Positions 16,006-25,250 of a stretch of 64,000 nucleotides of DNA are shown in pieces (position 1 is the stretch's first letter; each line of letters starts with the position of its first letter). Source of the stretch: Paracoccaceae bacterium (GTDB lineage Bacteria > Pseudomonadota > Alphaproteobacteria > Rhodobacterales > Rhodobacteraceae); contig JAJEBG010000023.1 of the NCBI GenBank assembly GCA_022824005.1, positions 1 through 64,000 on the forward strand, written 5' to 3'. The position numbers and the translations under genes were made by a program. The notes beneath the pieces are model-generated. The model saw only the letters and a list, made by a program, of their open reading frames with translations, did no database searches and was not told the origin of the DNA.

Positions 16006-17211
16006 ATGTTACGATCCATTATTCTCTTTTGCTTGACTCTGACAGCGGCTTCGCTTGGTGGAGTTCAGGCTAATCCTTTCAAAACGGCCATCTCTGTCAA
16101 TGGGGTCGGAATCAGTCATTACGAAATTGATCAACGAAGTCGTCTATTGAGGGCCATCGAGACGCCAGGTGATCTTCAAGCCAAAGCCAAGGAGGCGCTG
16201 GTCTCAGAAGCTCTCTTTCTTGAAGAAGCGCGCCGATTGAATTTTTCGGTCACCGATGAGGAACTTGAAACGGGTATCACTGAGTTTGCCGCACGGGCCT
16301 CCATGGACGCCAATCAATTCCTTGAAGCCATCGCCACCTTTGGGGTCACAAAAGAGTCATTTGACGTTTTTGTCCGTGCTGGTATCGCGTGGCGAAAAGT
16401 TATTAGTGAACGATTTTCCAGCGAAGTTGAGAAAATCAATATTCTTGATGTCGAAAGGGCTTTGGCGTTTGAACCGGCCCCTACCATTACAACGGTTCGG
16501 TTGTCAGAAATTGCGCTCTCGCTGCGACCGAGCGCGGCCGAAAGAAGTCGTCAACTGGCCGACCAAATATATCGCTCGGTGACGTCAGCGGCAGAGTTTG
16601 CCGAGGTCGCCCGTTCACTGTCTGTGGCCGATAGCCAGCCGGATGGGGGCGCGATCGGTTGGGTGCCATTGTCCCGTTTACCAAGCAATGTGAGTTCAGC
16701 GATCCAAGTCACCTCGGTGGGGCGAATGACGCCACCTATAGAGGCGCAAACCGCTATTTTTCTGTTTTTTAAACATGAAATTCGCGAGGAGAAGGGCACT
16801 TTGTCTCCTGCTGTCGTTGAATATGCCATCTTGCGCGCCGCGCCCACGGGAGAACGAAGCGCTCGGCAACAAGCCATGGCGGTTTTAGCGCGAGTTGATA
16901 CGTGCGATGATTTGCGCTCAGTCTCTCGGGATTTTCCCAGCGGCTATTATCGGCAAAATTTTGTCGAGGATAAAGATAACGCCACCGCCTATTCTATAAG
17001 TTTGGCACGGCTTGATAGCCATGAATCAGTGATCTTGCCCATTGCCAACAGTGACGCTGTCGAAATCTTGATGCTGTGTAACCGACGCTCTTCACTTCCC
17101 GATGAACAACGTGAGCCGGTTCTCAACCAGAAACGGAATGAAAAACTTGAGGATTATGCTTCTCACTATCTCGATAATCTTCGCGCCACGGCGATCATCA
17201 CAGAAAATTGA
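16006..17211 (+). CDS. surA: Periplasmic chaperone and peptidyl-prolyl isomerase SurA
   Basis: SurA escorts unfolded outer-membrane proteins, including LptD, through the periplasm. 401 residues: a signal peptide (1-22, ending VQA|NPF), the SurA N-terminal chaperone domain (about 25-150, ISVNGVGISHYEIDQRS), then one parvulin domain (about 160-255) containing SVADSQPDGGAIGWVPLSRLP. It has one rotamase domain rather than the two of the E. coli protein, as usual in alphaproteobacteria. It lies 18 bases after lptD, its best-known client, and its stop overlaps the pdxA ATG. Confidence 0.92.
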   Translation: MLRSIILFCLTLTAASLGGVQANPFKTAISVNGVGISHYEIDQRSRLLRAIETPGDLQAKAKEALVSEALFLEEARRLNFSVTDEELETGITEFAARASMDANQFLEAIATFGVTKESFDVFVRAGIAWRKVISERFSSEVEKINILDVERALAFEPAPTITTVRLSEIALSLRPSAAERSRQLADQIYRSVTSAAEFAEVARSLSVADSQPDGGAIGWVPLSRLPSNVSSAIQVTSVGRMTPPIEAQTAIFLFFKHEIREEKGTLSPAVVEYAILRAAPTGERSARQQAMAVLARVDTCDDLRSVSRDFPSGYYRQNFVEDKDNATAYSISLARLDSHESVILPIANSDAVEILMLCNRRSSLPDEQREPVLNQKRNEKLEDYASHYLDNLRATAIITEN

Positions 17212-18191
17212 TGATACAACCCATTGCCCTCACGTCAGGAGACCCGGCCGGAATTGGTATTGAATTGGCCGCGAAGTCTTGGCGCGCATTACGCGATGAA
17301 TTGGCGTTTTTCTTGATCGCTGACCGCGACCAAGTGCAAAAAATTCTGCCCAATACCCCTGTTTTTGAAATCACAGAACCCGGCCTTGCGACCGATACAA
17401 TGAAGCAAGGCTTGCCTCTCCTTCACCGTAAATTTCCAAGAATTGTTGAGCCCGGCCAGAGCGCGATGGAAAACGCCGCTGCCATTATTGAGGTGATCGA
17501 ATTTTCTGTATCGTTGGTTGAAATGGGCGCAGCCGGTGGAATCTGCACCAATCCGGTCAACAAAAGAATACTGCGACAATCGGCCGGTTTTTCATTCCCG
17601 GGTCAAACGGAATTTCTGGCCAAACTCTGTCAGCGTCAACGCGCTGTGATGATGCTCTCATCCACCGCTCTCCAAGTGGTACCTGTGACCATCCACCTCG
17701 CGCTCAAACACATATGTGATGTCTTGACGATTGACTCGATTATCGACACCGCCACCATCACCGATCGCGCCTTGCGCCAAGATTTTGGACTGAAATCACC
17801 AAAAATTGCGGTCGCGGGTCTTAATCCTCACGCTGGCGAAGAAGGTGAATTTGGTGATGAGGACCAAACCCTTGTTCAGCCAGCCATCCAACAATTAGCC
17901 CAAAGAGGTCTGAAGATATCTGGCCCCTACCCGAGCGATTCTCTGTTCCATGATGAGGCTCGAGAATCTTATGATGTGGCTCTATGTATGTACCATGACC
18001 AAGCGTTAATTCCGCTCAAGACTCTTGACTTTTATGGCGCCGTTAATGTGACGCTCGGCCTTCCCATTGTACGAACCTCGCCTGATCACGGCACCGGTTT
18101 TGATATTGCCGGTAAGGGCATGGCAAAGGCGGAGAGTTTGATCAACGCCCTTCGTATGGCCAGAGATATTGCCAATCGTCGAAAGGGTTGA
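17211..18191 (+). CDS. pdxA: 4-hydroxythreonine-4-phosphate dehydrogenase
   Basis: It oxidises 4-phosphohydroxy-L-threonine in the DXP-dependent pathway to pyridoxal 5'-phosphate. 326 residues. It has the N-terminal LTSGDPAGIG motif, TNPVNK, the metal-binding GLNPHAGEEGEFGDED, and YHDQALIPLK with a further metal-ligand His. The DHGTGFDIAGKG block closes the active site. ATG 17211 shares one base with the surA TGA; the TTG just upstream is in frame but less likely. The stop overlaps the rsmA start, giving the widespread surA-pdxA-rsmA order. Confidence 0.95.
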   Translation: MIQPIALTSGDPAGIGIELAAKSWRALRDELAFFLIADRDQVQKILPNTPVFEITEPGLATDTMKQGLPLLHRKFPRIVEPGQSAMENAAAIIEVIEFSVSLVEMGAAGGICTNPVNKRILRQSAGFSFPGQTEFLAKLCQRQRAVMMLSSTALQVVPVTIHLALKHICDVLTIDSIIDTATITDRALRQDFGLKSPKIAVAGLNPHAGEEGEFGDEDQTLVQPAIQQLAQRGLKISGPYPSDSLFHDEARESYDVALCMYHDQALIPLKTLDFYGAVNVTLGLPIVRTSPDHGTGFDIAGKGMAKAESLINALRMARDIANRRKG

Positions 18192-19039
18192 TCTTGGCTC
18201 CCCTCCCGCCGTTAAGAGAAATTATTGCCAATTATCAGTTATCGGCGCGCAAGAGTCTCGGCCAAAATTTTCTGCTTGATGCCAATCTCAATGATAAAAT
18301 TGTGTCGTATTCCGGCCCTCTCCATGGCCATGATATACTCGAGATCGGTCCGGGTCCGGGCGGGTTAACCAGAAGCCTCGTGAAAGCCGGGGCGAGACGT
18401 GTTGTCGTTGTCGAAAAGGATGACCGTTTTATCGCGCCATTGAGAGAACTCGCATCCTCAATGACCAATATCGTGGTGGTGCATGGCGACGCGTTAAAGA
18501 CAAAGGGGGTCGAAAAGAGGCTGCGACCGCCGGTGCGAGTGATCGCTAATCTTCCTTTCAACGTGGCCACGAAATGTCTCGTCAATTGGCTCGAATCTGA
18601 GCCTTGGCCCCCCTTCTGGAAATCATTAACGCTGATGTTCCAAGAGGATGTGGCCCGCAGGATTGTCGCCAAGCCGGGCGATTCGGCTTTTGGACGCTTG
18701 TCTGTTCTCTCTCAATGGCGAACTCGGGCGCGTTTGGTCATGCGAGTTCCGGCGACGGCATTTGTCCCCCAGCCGAAGGTCAACGCGGCGGTGGTGAGAA
18801 TTGACCATCCTCGAGCCTTGCGCCCCGATGACCCATCAATCGTCGAGTTGACGCAAGTGACGCGGTGGGCTTTCGGTCAACGCCGAAAGATGCTTCGATC
18901 AAGTTTAAAAAAAGTGGATTCGGCCATTGATGACCATCTTCAATCAATCGGGATTGACCCTTGTGCCCGACCCGAAACTCTTTCAACGGATCAATTTTGT
19001 GCCTTGGCACGAACTCTTTTTCGGTCACCAATAAAATGA
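18188..19039 (+). CDS. rsmA: 16S rRNA (adenine(1518)-N6/adenine(1519)-N6)-dimethyltransferase
   Basis: It dimethylates two adjacent adenines near the 3' end of 16S rRNA late in 30S assembly. 283 residues. The KSLGQNFL opening (23-30), SAM loop EIGPGPGGLT (52-61) and catalytic NLPFNVAT motif (NLPY in most relatives) are all present. The C-terminal helical domain with FGQRRKMLRSSLKK is typical. The start is TTG at 18188, overlapping the pdxA stop; a second TTG follows at 18194. The gene converges on the DUF4167 gene with a 4-base gap, too short for a separate terminator. Confidence 0.95.
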   Translation: MILAPLPPLREIIANYQLSARKSLGQNFLLDANLNDKIVSYSGPLHGHDILEIGPGPGGLTRSLVKAGARRVVVVEKDDRFIAPLRELASSMTNIVVVHGDALKTKGVEKRLRPPVRVIANLPFNVATKCLVNWLESEPWPPFWKSLTLMFQEDVARRIVAKPGDSAFGRLSVLSQWRTRARLVMRVPATAFVPQPKVNAAVVRIDHPRALRPDDPSIVELTQVTRWAFGQRRKMLRSSLKKVDSAIDDHLQSIGIDPCARPETLSTDQFCALARTLFRSPIK

Positions 19040-19043
19040 TGAC

Positions 19044-19436
19044 TTAAGAGGTCAGCAAAGACGAAGATGGCGGTTCTTTAGTGGGATAATTCAGCTCTTT
19101 GCTAACATTTCCATGGCTGGTTGCGGCGTTTCCGTTGGGTGAGCGATCCACCGTTTGTTGCGCCATATGCGTAGCACGCCGAGCCTCCAACTCTCGAGTT
19201 GCCTCACTGAGCAATCGAATAAAATGTTCCGCGTGCTGGGCGTGATTTTCCGCAAGGACACGATCACCGGCGAGATAAGCATCTCTCGCGAGTGCTTGAT
19301 ATTTATCGATGATTTGCTGGGGATTGCCGCGAACCTTGCCTTCAGGCCCTGAGCTTTCATAAACGCGACTGACAATGTTGCCATTGGGACGCCGATGGCC
19401 TTTATTGCGCATTCGTGGTTTGTTAGTTTGTCTCAT
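19044..19436 (-). CDS. DUF4167 domain protein
   Basis: 130 residues. The N-terminal half carries the DUF4167 signature: a basic RMRNKGHRRPNGNIVSRVYESSGPEGKVRG-type opening (residues 8-37), then QQIIDKYQALARDAYLAGDRVLAENHAQHAEHFIRL. The latter looks like a helical pair resembling a tetratricopeptide unit. The C-terminal 40 residues are low-complexity and polar. The domain is almost confined to alphaproteobacteria and commonly follows prmC, as here (281-base gap). The basic start suggests RNA or ribosome contact, but no function is established. Confidence 0.88.
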   Translation of the reverse strand: MRQTNKPRMRNKGHRRPNGNIVSRVYESSGPEGKVRGNPQQIIDKYQALARDAYLAGDRVLAENHAQHAEHFIRLLSEATRELEARRATHMAQQTVDRSPNGNAATSHGNVSKELNYPTKEPPSSSLLTS

Positions 19437-19716
19437 AATATGTGACGGACACCGAAGATTAACGAGATAAGATTGATCCGTTCTGTTTGGGTAAGAGCGT
19501 GAGTCTCAACGGTTCGCAATGTAAGTTAGGGGATCAATCATCAAGGGCAAAAAATGCTCTCACCGATGAGTTCATTTCTCTTTTCCACCTCCCCTCATAT
19601 ATTGGTCGTATGAAAGAGTGAAGGGGTTTCGAAATTAATTGTTGAAGTGAGACATTTACGCAACAGTTCTTGCCGACTTAGCCGCGAAAATAAAGGTTCA
19701 AGTCTTGCTCGTCGAT

Positions 19717-20562
19717 TCAATTTGAGGCTGAGATAAATTCAAGAGCGCGCACCCGCCCGTCCAAATCTTGGTGCGCCTCCCAGAGTTTAAGGCCCGAGGC
19801 GCAAAAGATCGATTCAACAGATGTTGACTGGCCCACACCGATCTCGACGATGAAATGCCCACCATCATTAAGATGCGAGGCCACGCCTGGGGCGATTTTT
19901 TTGAAACTTTGCAAACCATCTCCACCAGATGTCAGCGCGTGTTTGGGTTCCCAATTCTTGATGTCGGGAGGCAAATCTTGGTAATCAATGTCGGAAATAT
20001 AAGGCGGGTTCGCGACAATGACATCATAGCACGAGAACACAGAACCAAACCAGTGGCCACGGCAAAACTGAGCCCGATCTTGGCAATTGAGCCGGGTTGC
20101 GTTTCGCCGTGCCACATGAAGAGACTTTTCACACCAATCAACACCTAGACCTTGAGCGGTTGAACATTGAGTCAAGATTGAGAGCAACAGACATCCGCTG
20201 CCAACCCCCAAGTCCAAGACGGAGTTCGGCTCGCAGGCGATGGCGCGAGTGACCAACAGTTCAGATTCGGGTCGAGGATCCAACACATCGGCGTTGACTT
20301 CGAATTCATGGGCGTAAAACCATCGTTTGCCAATAATTTGAGCGACGGGCTGCCTCAATTCACGTTGATTTGTCCACGTCTCAAAAAGCTGCAAGCATGG
20401 CTGACTCATGGACTCGTCGTGTAAGGAGGCAAGACCCTGTCCGCCGCAAGCGCGGCTAGCTTCGTCCATCAATTTCCAAACATCAGTCTCGGCGTCCGGT
20501 ACATCGGCCTCCTTTAGGCGTGTGATAGCTTGGGATACCACCTCACGAATCAAGGGTTTCAT
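19717..20562 (-). CDS. prmC: Release-factor glutamine N5-methyltransferase PrmC
   Basis: It methylates the Gln of the GGQ motif in release factors RF1 and RF2, raising termination efficiency. It has a helical N-terminal substrate-binding domain, SAM motif VLDLGVGSGCL and catalytic NPPYI, which contacts the target glutamine. The ATG at 20562 overlaps the prfA stop (ATGA) and gives 281 residues. An in-frame ATG 12 bases upstream lies inside prfA and is less likely. The enzyme is thus co-translated with its substrate RF1. About 280 bases between its stop and the DUF4167 gene hold nothing recognisable. Confidence 0.94.
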   Translation of the reverse strand: MKPLIREVVSQAITRLKEADVPDAETDVWKLMDEASRACGGQGLASLHDESMSQPCLQLFETWTNQRELRQPVAQIIGKRWFYAHEFEVNADVLDPRPESELLVTRAIACEPNSVLDLGVGSGCLLLSILTQCSTAQGLGVDWCEKSLHVARRNATRLNCQDRAQFCRGHWFGSVFSCYDVIVANPPYISDIDYQDLPPDIKNWEPKHALTSGGDGLQSFKKIAPGVASHLNDGGHFIVEIGVGQSTSVESIFCASGLKLWEAHQDLDGRVRALEFISASN

Positions 20563-21614
20563 GAGGCGCTCCACTCCGCTAGTCGGCTCGCGCGGTTGGC
20601 CGCAATTAACTGATCAACCATCTCATCCATTTCCCCTTCCATGAATCGAGTTAACGAGAAAAGCGTCAAGTTGATACGGTGATCGGTGACGCGGCCCTGG
20701 GGAAAGTTGTAGGTTCTAATTCTCTCAGAGCGGTCACCTGACCCAACTTGTTCTTTCCTTTTCGCCGCCCTTTCATCAACGACTTTGGCGCGTTCCAATT
20801 CGAATAATTTAGCCCGAAGAACCTGCATCACAATTTCCCGATTTCGATGTTGTGATTTTTCCGAGGACATGACCATGATGCCTGTCGGAAGATGCGTTAC
20901 CCGAACCGCCGAGTCCGTCTTGTTGACATGCTGACCACCGGCACCACTCGCGCGCATGGTATCAATTCTGAGATCAGAGGGAGAAATCTTAATCTCGACA
21001 TCGGTGGGTTCTGCTAGAACGGCCACCGTCGCCGCCGAGGTATGAATGCGGCCACTCCCCTCGGTCGCGGGGACCCGCTGAACGCGATGGACACCCGATT
21101 CAAATTTCATCCTCTCGAAAACACCGCGGCCGCGGAGTTGAAATGAAACGTCACGTAGGCCACCGAGCGAGGAAGGACTCATGTCCAATTGTTCGAATTT
21201 CCAACGCCGTGTTTGCGCGTATCGTTCATAGAGACGATACAAATCTGCGGCAAAAAGGGCCGCTTCCTCGCCGCCGGTTCCGGCCCGTATTTCGACAATA
21301 GCAGATCGCTTTCCATCCTCGTCACTTCCCAAGAGGGATGTCTGCAAATCAAGAGTCGTTTTTTCGATCGCTTCTTTGAGTTTTGGCAGCTCTTCCTCAG
21401 CAAGAGGTCGCAATTCTGTATCCTTCTGCATCAATTCAGCGGCGGCGATATCTTCGGTTAACGATTGATATCGGCGAATGATGCCCACCACTTCATGCAA
21501 GTTATTGAACTCGCGCGCCAACGCCGCCACTTGATGCCCTTTGGCTGTTTGCAATTTGATTTCCAGCTCAGCATACCGGGCGGCAATTTTCTCTAATTTT
21601 TCCAACGGTATCAT
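20559..21614 (-). CDS. prfA: Peptide chain release factor 1
   Basis: RF1 recognises UAA and UAG and triggers release of the finished peptide. 351 residues. It has the codon-reading tripeptide PAT (182-184, in VPATEGSGRIHTS), which distinguishes RF1 from the SPF of RF2, and the catalytic GGQ at 226-228 in SGAGGQHVNKTDSAVR. The C-terminal RIRTYNFPQGRVTDHR block is standard. It lies downstream of ispG across a 306-base gap in which hisS might have been expected. Confidence 0.96.
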   Translation of the reverse strand: MIPLEKLEKIAARYAELEIKLQTAKGHQVAALAREFNNLHEVVGIIRRYQSLTEDIAAAELMQKDTELRPLAEEELPKLKEAIEKTTLDLQTSLLGSDEDGKRSAIVEIRAGTGGEEAALFAADLYRLYERYAQTRRWKFEQLDMSPSSLGGLRDVSFQLRGRGVFERMKFESGVHRVQRVPATEGSGRIHTSAATVAVLAEPTDVEIKISPSDLRIDTMRASGAGGQHVNKTDSAVRVTHLPTGIMVMSSEKSQHRNREIVMQVLRAKLFELERAKVVDERAAKRKEQVGSGDRSERIRTYNFPQGRVTDHRINLTLFSLTRFMEGEMDEMVDQLIAANRASRLAEWSAS

Positions 21615-21920
21615 GGTCCGTCTGATGCTCCATTTTGATCACACGTTGACCGCTCGGTTGCGATCACAAAAATCATGGAACGCACAGCCATGACAAGATC
21701 AAGGCTCCCAAGCGGTGAAAGAAGTGAGTTCCTTTACGCAAACGGGAGCCATCGGCATCTTCTCGCGTGGTATGGCTCAGTCGATATTATATCCCGCGTG
21801 TGATGGGATCCCACCTCTCGTGAAATAGTCGATCAATCGTTGTCTTATGAGACCTTGTTTGACAAGAGGCGTCCCGCCCTTAATTGTCAATGACAGCCCC
21901 TATGTTTGATTTCAGCTGAT
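21615..21920. other. 306-base gap between ispG and prfA
   Basis: No known gene is recognised. A minus-strand frame of about 37 codons with a TTG start and a central GLIRQRLIDYFTRGG stretch is open, but has no convincing ribosome site or family. Many alphaproteobacteria carry hisS at this position; no histidyl-tRNA synthetase motif is visible. The prfA promoter probably lies here. Confidence 0.4.
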
Positions 21921-23039
21921 CTAGGCGTGCGCCTCGGCTTCTTTCAACTCAACAACTTTCTTCTCGACAAGTTCAACCACATGATCAATCAGTTGATCAT
22001 TTGACAACTTATGTGAAGCGGCCCCTGAGACATAGATCATTCCTGCGTCTTTACCGCCCCCAGTAAAGCCAAATTCAGTGAGCAAGGCCTCGCCAGGACC
22101 ATTGACGACACAACCAATGATGGACACCGAAATCGGTTCACGAATATGAGCGAGGCGCTCTTCAAGTTCCGAGACGGTGGCAATCACATCAAATCCTTGA
22201 CGGGCACAACTCGGGCAAGCAATGATATTGACGCCCCGCCGACGCAATCCCAATGATTTGAGAATCTCAAAGCCCACTTTAACTTCCTCGACAGGGTTGG
22301 CTGACAGACTGACGCGAATGGTATCGCCGATTCCCTCCCACAAAAGTGTGCCGAGTCCCATCGCTGACTTGACCGTGCCCGGCAAGTAACTGCCCGCCTC
22401 AGTGATGCCGAGATGAATGGGCGCATCCGTCTCTTTTGCCAACTTGCGATAAGCCGCGACCGCCATGAAAATATCAGACGCTTTGCAACTGATCTTGTAA
22501 TTCATAAAGCCATGATCTTCGAGAATCCGAATATGGTTGAGACCCGATTCGACCATCGCGTCGGGACAGGGTTCACGGTACGATTCAAGAAGATGTCTTT
22601 CCAAACTTCCCGCATTGACGCCGATACGGATGGCGCAATTATGGTCAATGGCGGCCGAGATCACCTCCCGTACACGATCATGTGAGCCAATATTTCCGGG
22701 GTTGATACGCAAACACGCCGCCCCCGCTTCAGCCGCTTCGATGGCACGGCGGTAATGAAAATGAATGTCAGCAACGATCGGAACCGGGCTTTCTTTGACA
22801 ATCGTTTTCAAGGCTTTTGATGAATTCTTATCGGGGACCGAGACGCGAACGATATCCGCCCCGGCCTCGGCACAATCTTGTATTTGCTGAACGGTCTGTG
22901 AGACATCCGTCGTCAACGTGTTGGTCATGGTTTGAACCGCGATGGGCGCATCACCACCGATCGGCACCTGTCCGACTGAAATTTTACGCGATTGTCGCCG
23001 ACTGACGTTCCGCCAAGGACGAATCGTATTTTCTAGCAT
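21921..23039 (-). CDS. ispG: 4-hydroxy-3-methylbut-2-en-1-yl diphosphate synthase (flavodoxin/ferredoxin)
   Basis: A [4Fe-4S] enzyme of the MEP isoprenoid pathway that reductively opens the cyclic diphosphate MEcPP to HMBPP. 372 residues. The N-terminal TIM barrel begins [29 protein letters not shown]. The cluster ligands are in [13 protein letters not shown] (two Cys) and [12 protein letters not shown] (one Cys and the conserved Glu). It is 32 bases downstream of the RodZ-like gene on the same strand, an order frequent in proteobacteria. Confidence 0.95.
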   Translation of the reverse strand: MLENTIRPWRNVSRRQSRKISVGQVPIGGDAPIAVQTMTNTLTTDVSQTVQQIQDCAEAGADIVRVSVPDKNSSKALKTIVKESPVPIVADIHFHYRRAIEAAEAGAACLRINPGNIGSHDRVREVISAAIDHNCAIRIGVNAGSLERHLLESYREPCPDAMVESGLNHIRILEDHGFMNYKISCKASDIFMAVAAYRKLAKETDAPIHLGITEAGSYLPGTVKSAMGLGTLLWEGIGDTIRVSLSANPVEEVKVGFEILKSLGLRRRGVNIIACPSCARQGFDVIATVSELEERLAHIREPISVSIIGCVVNGPGEALLTEFGFTGGGKDAGMIYVSGAASHKLSNDQLIDHVVELVEKKVVELKEAEAHA

Positions 23040-23071
23040 GTCACCCGATCTCTAGCCTGTTGTCACCAGAT

Positions 23072-24178
23072 TCATTCTGCCTTGAAGACGTTCCAACCAA
23101 TATCAACCAAATCACGTGGAATCTCGCCAATAATTGGGTTCAATGTGGTTTTGATAGCGGCCGTGGTCAAGCGCATATTGTTGATCACCGATGTGCCTTG
23201 GCCAGCCGGTCCGTAGAGTTCACCGTCAACAAGAAAATAAATCGATCCAGAATTTCCGGCTCGCAAACTTAAGTCAGTTTCAGACGGTGGGATGTGATAT
23301 TCGTCACCGGCAAGAAGTGTGCCTTCTTTGACCACGGATCCATCGGCCGCCGAGACGCGAATCCACGCTGATCGTGAAGGAACGATGGCCAAGGTGGGGA
23401 TTTTGTCTGTCTCCACGCGAGCGGTTGTGACCGCAAGGTCTTGAACCCGTTCTGACGTTTGTACCGATGGCTGACTAATCTCAGAATAAATACTAAAATC
23501 TCTTGGGCTCAAATTGCCGATTCGTTGCTCGTCCAGCCTTGACACAGTGTCGCCAATTGAAGTCTCGAGGGAGCCAGAATTTGTAAGTAACGGACTCTGA
23601 GCCGGGAGGCGGGTTTCATCACTAGATGACTCGGGCGCGAGATAAACACTTTGTCTCGCTTCACGTATTTCATCGTAAACCGTCCATAAAACATACCCGA
23701 TCCCTGCCGTCAGAGCGAGGATCAAGATCGACGATGAAAAGGTCTGAAAGAATCGTTTTTCGGAATCCACCACAGAGGTGACACCACGATGTATTTTACC
23801 TTGACCCCGAATGGAGTAACGCAATGCATGGACAAAGGCCTTTGTTTTATCGCTATTTTTTTCCTCAGCGGCCCGCACGGTGCCGGGCTGGGCGACAAAG
23901 CCTGATTCATCGCAGAAACGTTGGTAGGCCTCCTCTGGGTTCATCCCTAGATATTTGGCGTAGGTGCGGACATGACCGGGAATGATAAATTTGGCTTCGA
24001 TGCTGTCGATATCGGCTCGTTCAATGGCGTCAATGAGATGTGCCCGAATGTAGAGTTCACGCTCCACATCCATAAACGATTTCCCCATCGTGGCCCGGCG
24101 GCCCCGCATGTCATCGCCGAGCAGAATCTCATAATCGTTAAAACCACGAAGTGGTTTGTTTCCGTCAGGCTCAGTCAT
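23072..24178 (-). CDS. RodZ-like helix-turn-helix membrane protein (DUF4115)
   Basis: 368 residues. The N-terminal cytoplasmic HTH_25 domain (about 15-95, GDDMRGRRATMGKSFMDVERELYIRAHLIDAIE...) is of the kind that binds MreB. One membrane helix follows (about 152-170, SILILALTAGIGYVLW). A polar periplasmic linker precedes a C-terminal DUF4115 beta domain (about 285-355, RSAWIRVSAADGSVVKEGTLLAGDEY). RodZ helps position the cell-elongation machinery. The downstream neighbour is ispG, as in many proteobacteria. I do not use the rodZ symbol because functional identity is inferred from architecture alone. Confidence 0.82.
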   Translation of the reverse strand: MTEPDGNKPLRGFNDYEILLGDDMRGRRATMGKSFMDVERELYIRAHLIDAIERADIDSIEAKFIIPGHVRTYAKYLGMNPEEAYQRFCDESGFVAQPGTVRAAEEKNSDKTKAFVHALRYSIRGQGKIHRGVTSVVDSEKRFFQTFSSSILILALTAGIGYVLWTVYDEIREARQSVYLAPESSSDETRLPAQSPLLTNSGSLETSIGDTVSRLDEQRIGNLSPRDFSIYSEISQPSVQTSERVQDLAVTTARVETDKIPTLAIVPSRSAWIRVSAADGSVVKEGTLLAGDEYHIPPSETDLSLRAGNSGSIYFLVDGELYGPAGQGTSVINNMRLTTAAIKTTLNPIIGEIPRDLVDIGWNVFKAE

Positions 24179-24317
24179 TTCCCGAACCCCATTTGCCCCA
24201 TATTCTTTGTCCTTATATCACATGTGTGAGAATATGCAAATTGGGACTTGACGATGATTCCCAACAAGTTGACGATCACAAATCTAGCCTTCGCTCACGG
24301 GCAATGAGGTCTTCAAT

Positions 24318-24584
24318 TCAATGAGGCAAGCCTAAGATTTCGGTCATCTTGGATAGGATGAGGACATGTCTTGGCGGGCGAGAGGACGAATTGGACAGCC
24401 ACATTTCAATGTCGCGGTCGGATTCGAGAAGCAGGGCTTCAAGCGCCGCCACCTCGTTGATGTCATCAAGGGGTGATGCGTCGATAAATCGTTCAAACAA
24501 AACACAAAGTTCGAGAATACCCCGTTGTCGGCCGCGAATACGTAAACGTTGACGACGGATATCAAGGGGGAGTGGCGCGGCCAT
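24318..24584 (-). CDS. sdhE: SdhE-type FAD assembly factor
   Basis: 88 residues. The pattern RRQRLRIRGRQRGILELCVLF matches the N-terminal helix of SdhE/DUF339, including the RGxxE-type motif (RGILE) needed for covalent flavinylation of the succinate dehydrogenase flavoprotein. The rest (ALEALLLESDRDIEMWLS) fits the family's L-E-x-x-D-x-D-L-x-x-W-I ending. It starts 3 bases after the Lrp-type gene stop, so they are likely co-transcribed. No sdh genes are in the window. The sequence is more divergent than typical. Confidence 0.75.
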   Translation of the reverse strand: MAAPLPLDIRRQRLRIRGRQRGILELCVLFERFIDASPLDDINEVAALEALLLESDRDIEMWLSNSSSRPPRHVLILSKMTEILGLPH

Positions 24585-24587
24585 CTT

Positions 24588-25052
24588 TCAAGGAACGGCA
24601 ATCGGAAGAACTGTTGTGTTCTTAATTTCTTCCATTGATAATAAGGCTGTCACATTGAAAATCTTCACTTCAGAAATCAAAGCCTGATAAAATTTGTCAT
24701 ATTGCCTCGCGTTTGACACCCGGACCTTGAGAATATAATCAATGTCTCCCGCTAAACGGTGCGCCTCAAGAACTTCAGGTCGATCTTTCAGCACATGAAG
24801 AAATTGATTCTGCCACGTGGCATCATGTTCCGAGGTTCGCACAAGGACAAAAAAACACGCTTCAAGACCGAGTTGCTCGGCATCAAGAATGACCGTTCTT
24901 TGACGTATAACACCGGCTTGGCGTAACTTTTTGATTCGTGCCCATACGGGTGTTTTTGACGATCCCACCTTCTTGGCAATATCTTCTAGAGACTGTCCAG
25001 CGTCGCTCTGCAACTCATTAAGAATTTTTCGGTTCAGCTGATCAAGTTTCAT
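24588..25052 (-). CDS. Lrp/AsnC-family transcriptional regulator
   Basis: 154 residues. The N-terminal winged helix-turn-helix (about 4-60, LDQLNRKILNELQSDAGQSLEDIAKKVGSSKTPVWARIKKL) is followed by the RAM ligand-binding domain (70-150, HRLAGDIDYILKVRVSNARQYDKFY). It is full-length for the family. Lrp-type proteins are octameric regulators that respond to amino acids. The gene is divergent from the bufferin operon across 198 bases, so it could control that operon, though this is only positional inference. sdhE follows directly. Confidence 0.92.
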   Translation of the reverse strand: MKLDQLNRKILNELQSDAGQSLEDIAKKVGSSKTPVWARIKKLRQAGVIRQRTVILDAEQLGLEACFFVLVRTSEHDATWQNQFLHVLKDRPEVLEAHRLAGDIDYILKVRVSNARQYDKFYQALISEVKIFNVTALLSMEEIKNTTVLPIAVP

Positions 25053-25185
25053 GACGAATAAACTCTTCTATTAAAGGATAAATATATAGAATTGTTTCAT
25101 TATTTTGACTGAGAAGGCAAGCGATTTGGAATTTTTTTCGTAAGTTAAAACTCTGATGATCTATTTTGATATGTTGAATTTTTTC

Positions 25186-25213
25186 TTGCCAAAACCTTTT
25201 GAGATGCTATTCT
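25186..25213 (+). promoter_or_regulatory. Candidate sigma70-type promoter of the bufferin operon
   Basis: TTGCCA (25186-25191, five of six -35 bases) is followed after 16 bases by TATTCT (25208-25213, four of six -10 bases). It lies 37 bases before the first ATG of the operon in an AT-rich divergent region shared with the Lrp-type gene. No ECF-type GGAAC/GTC pair was recognised. Confidence 0.4.
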
Positions 25214-25250
25214 TATTCCTAGTTTTTTTTGAGATCAATAGGGACAAACA

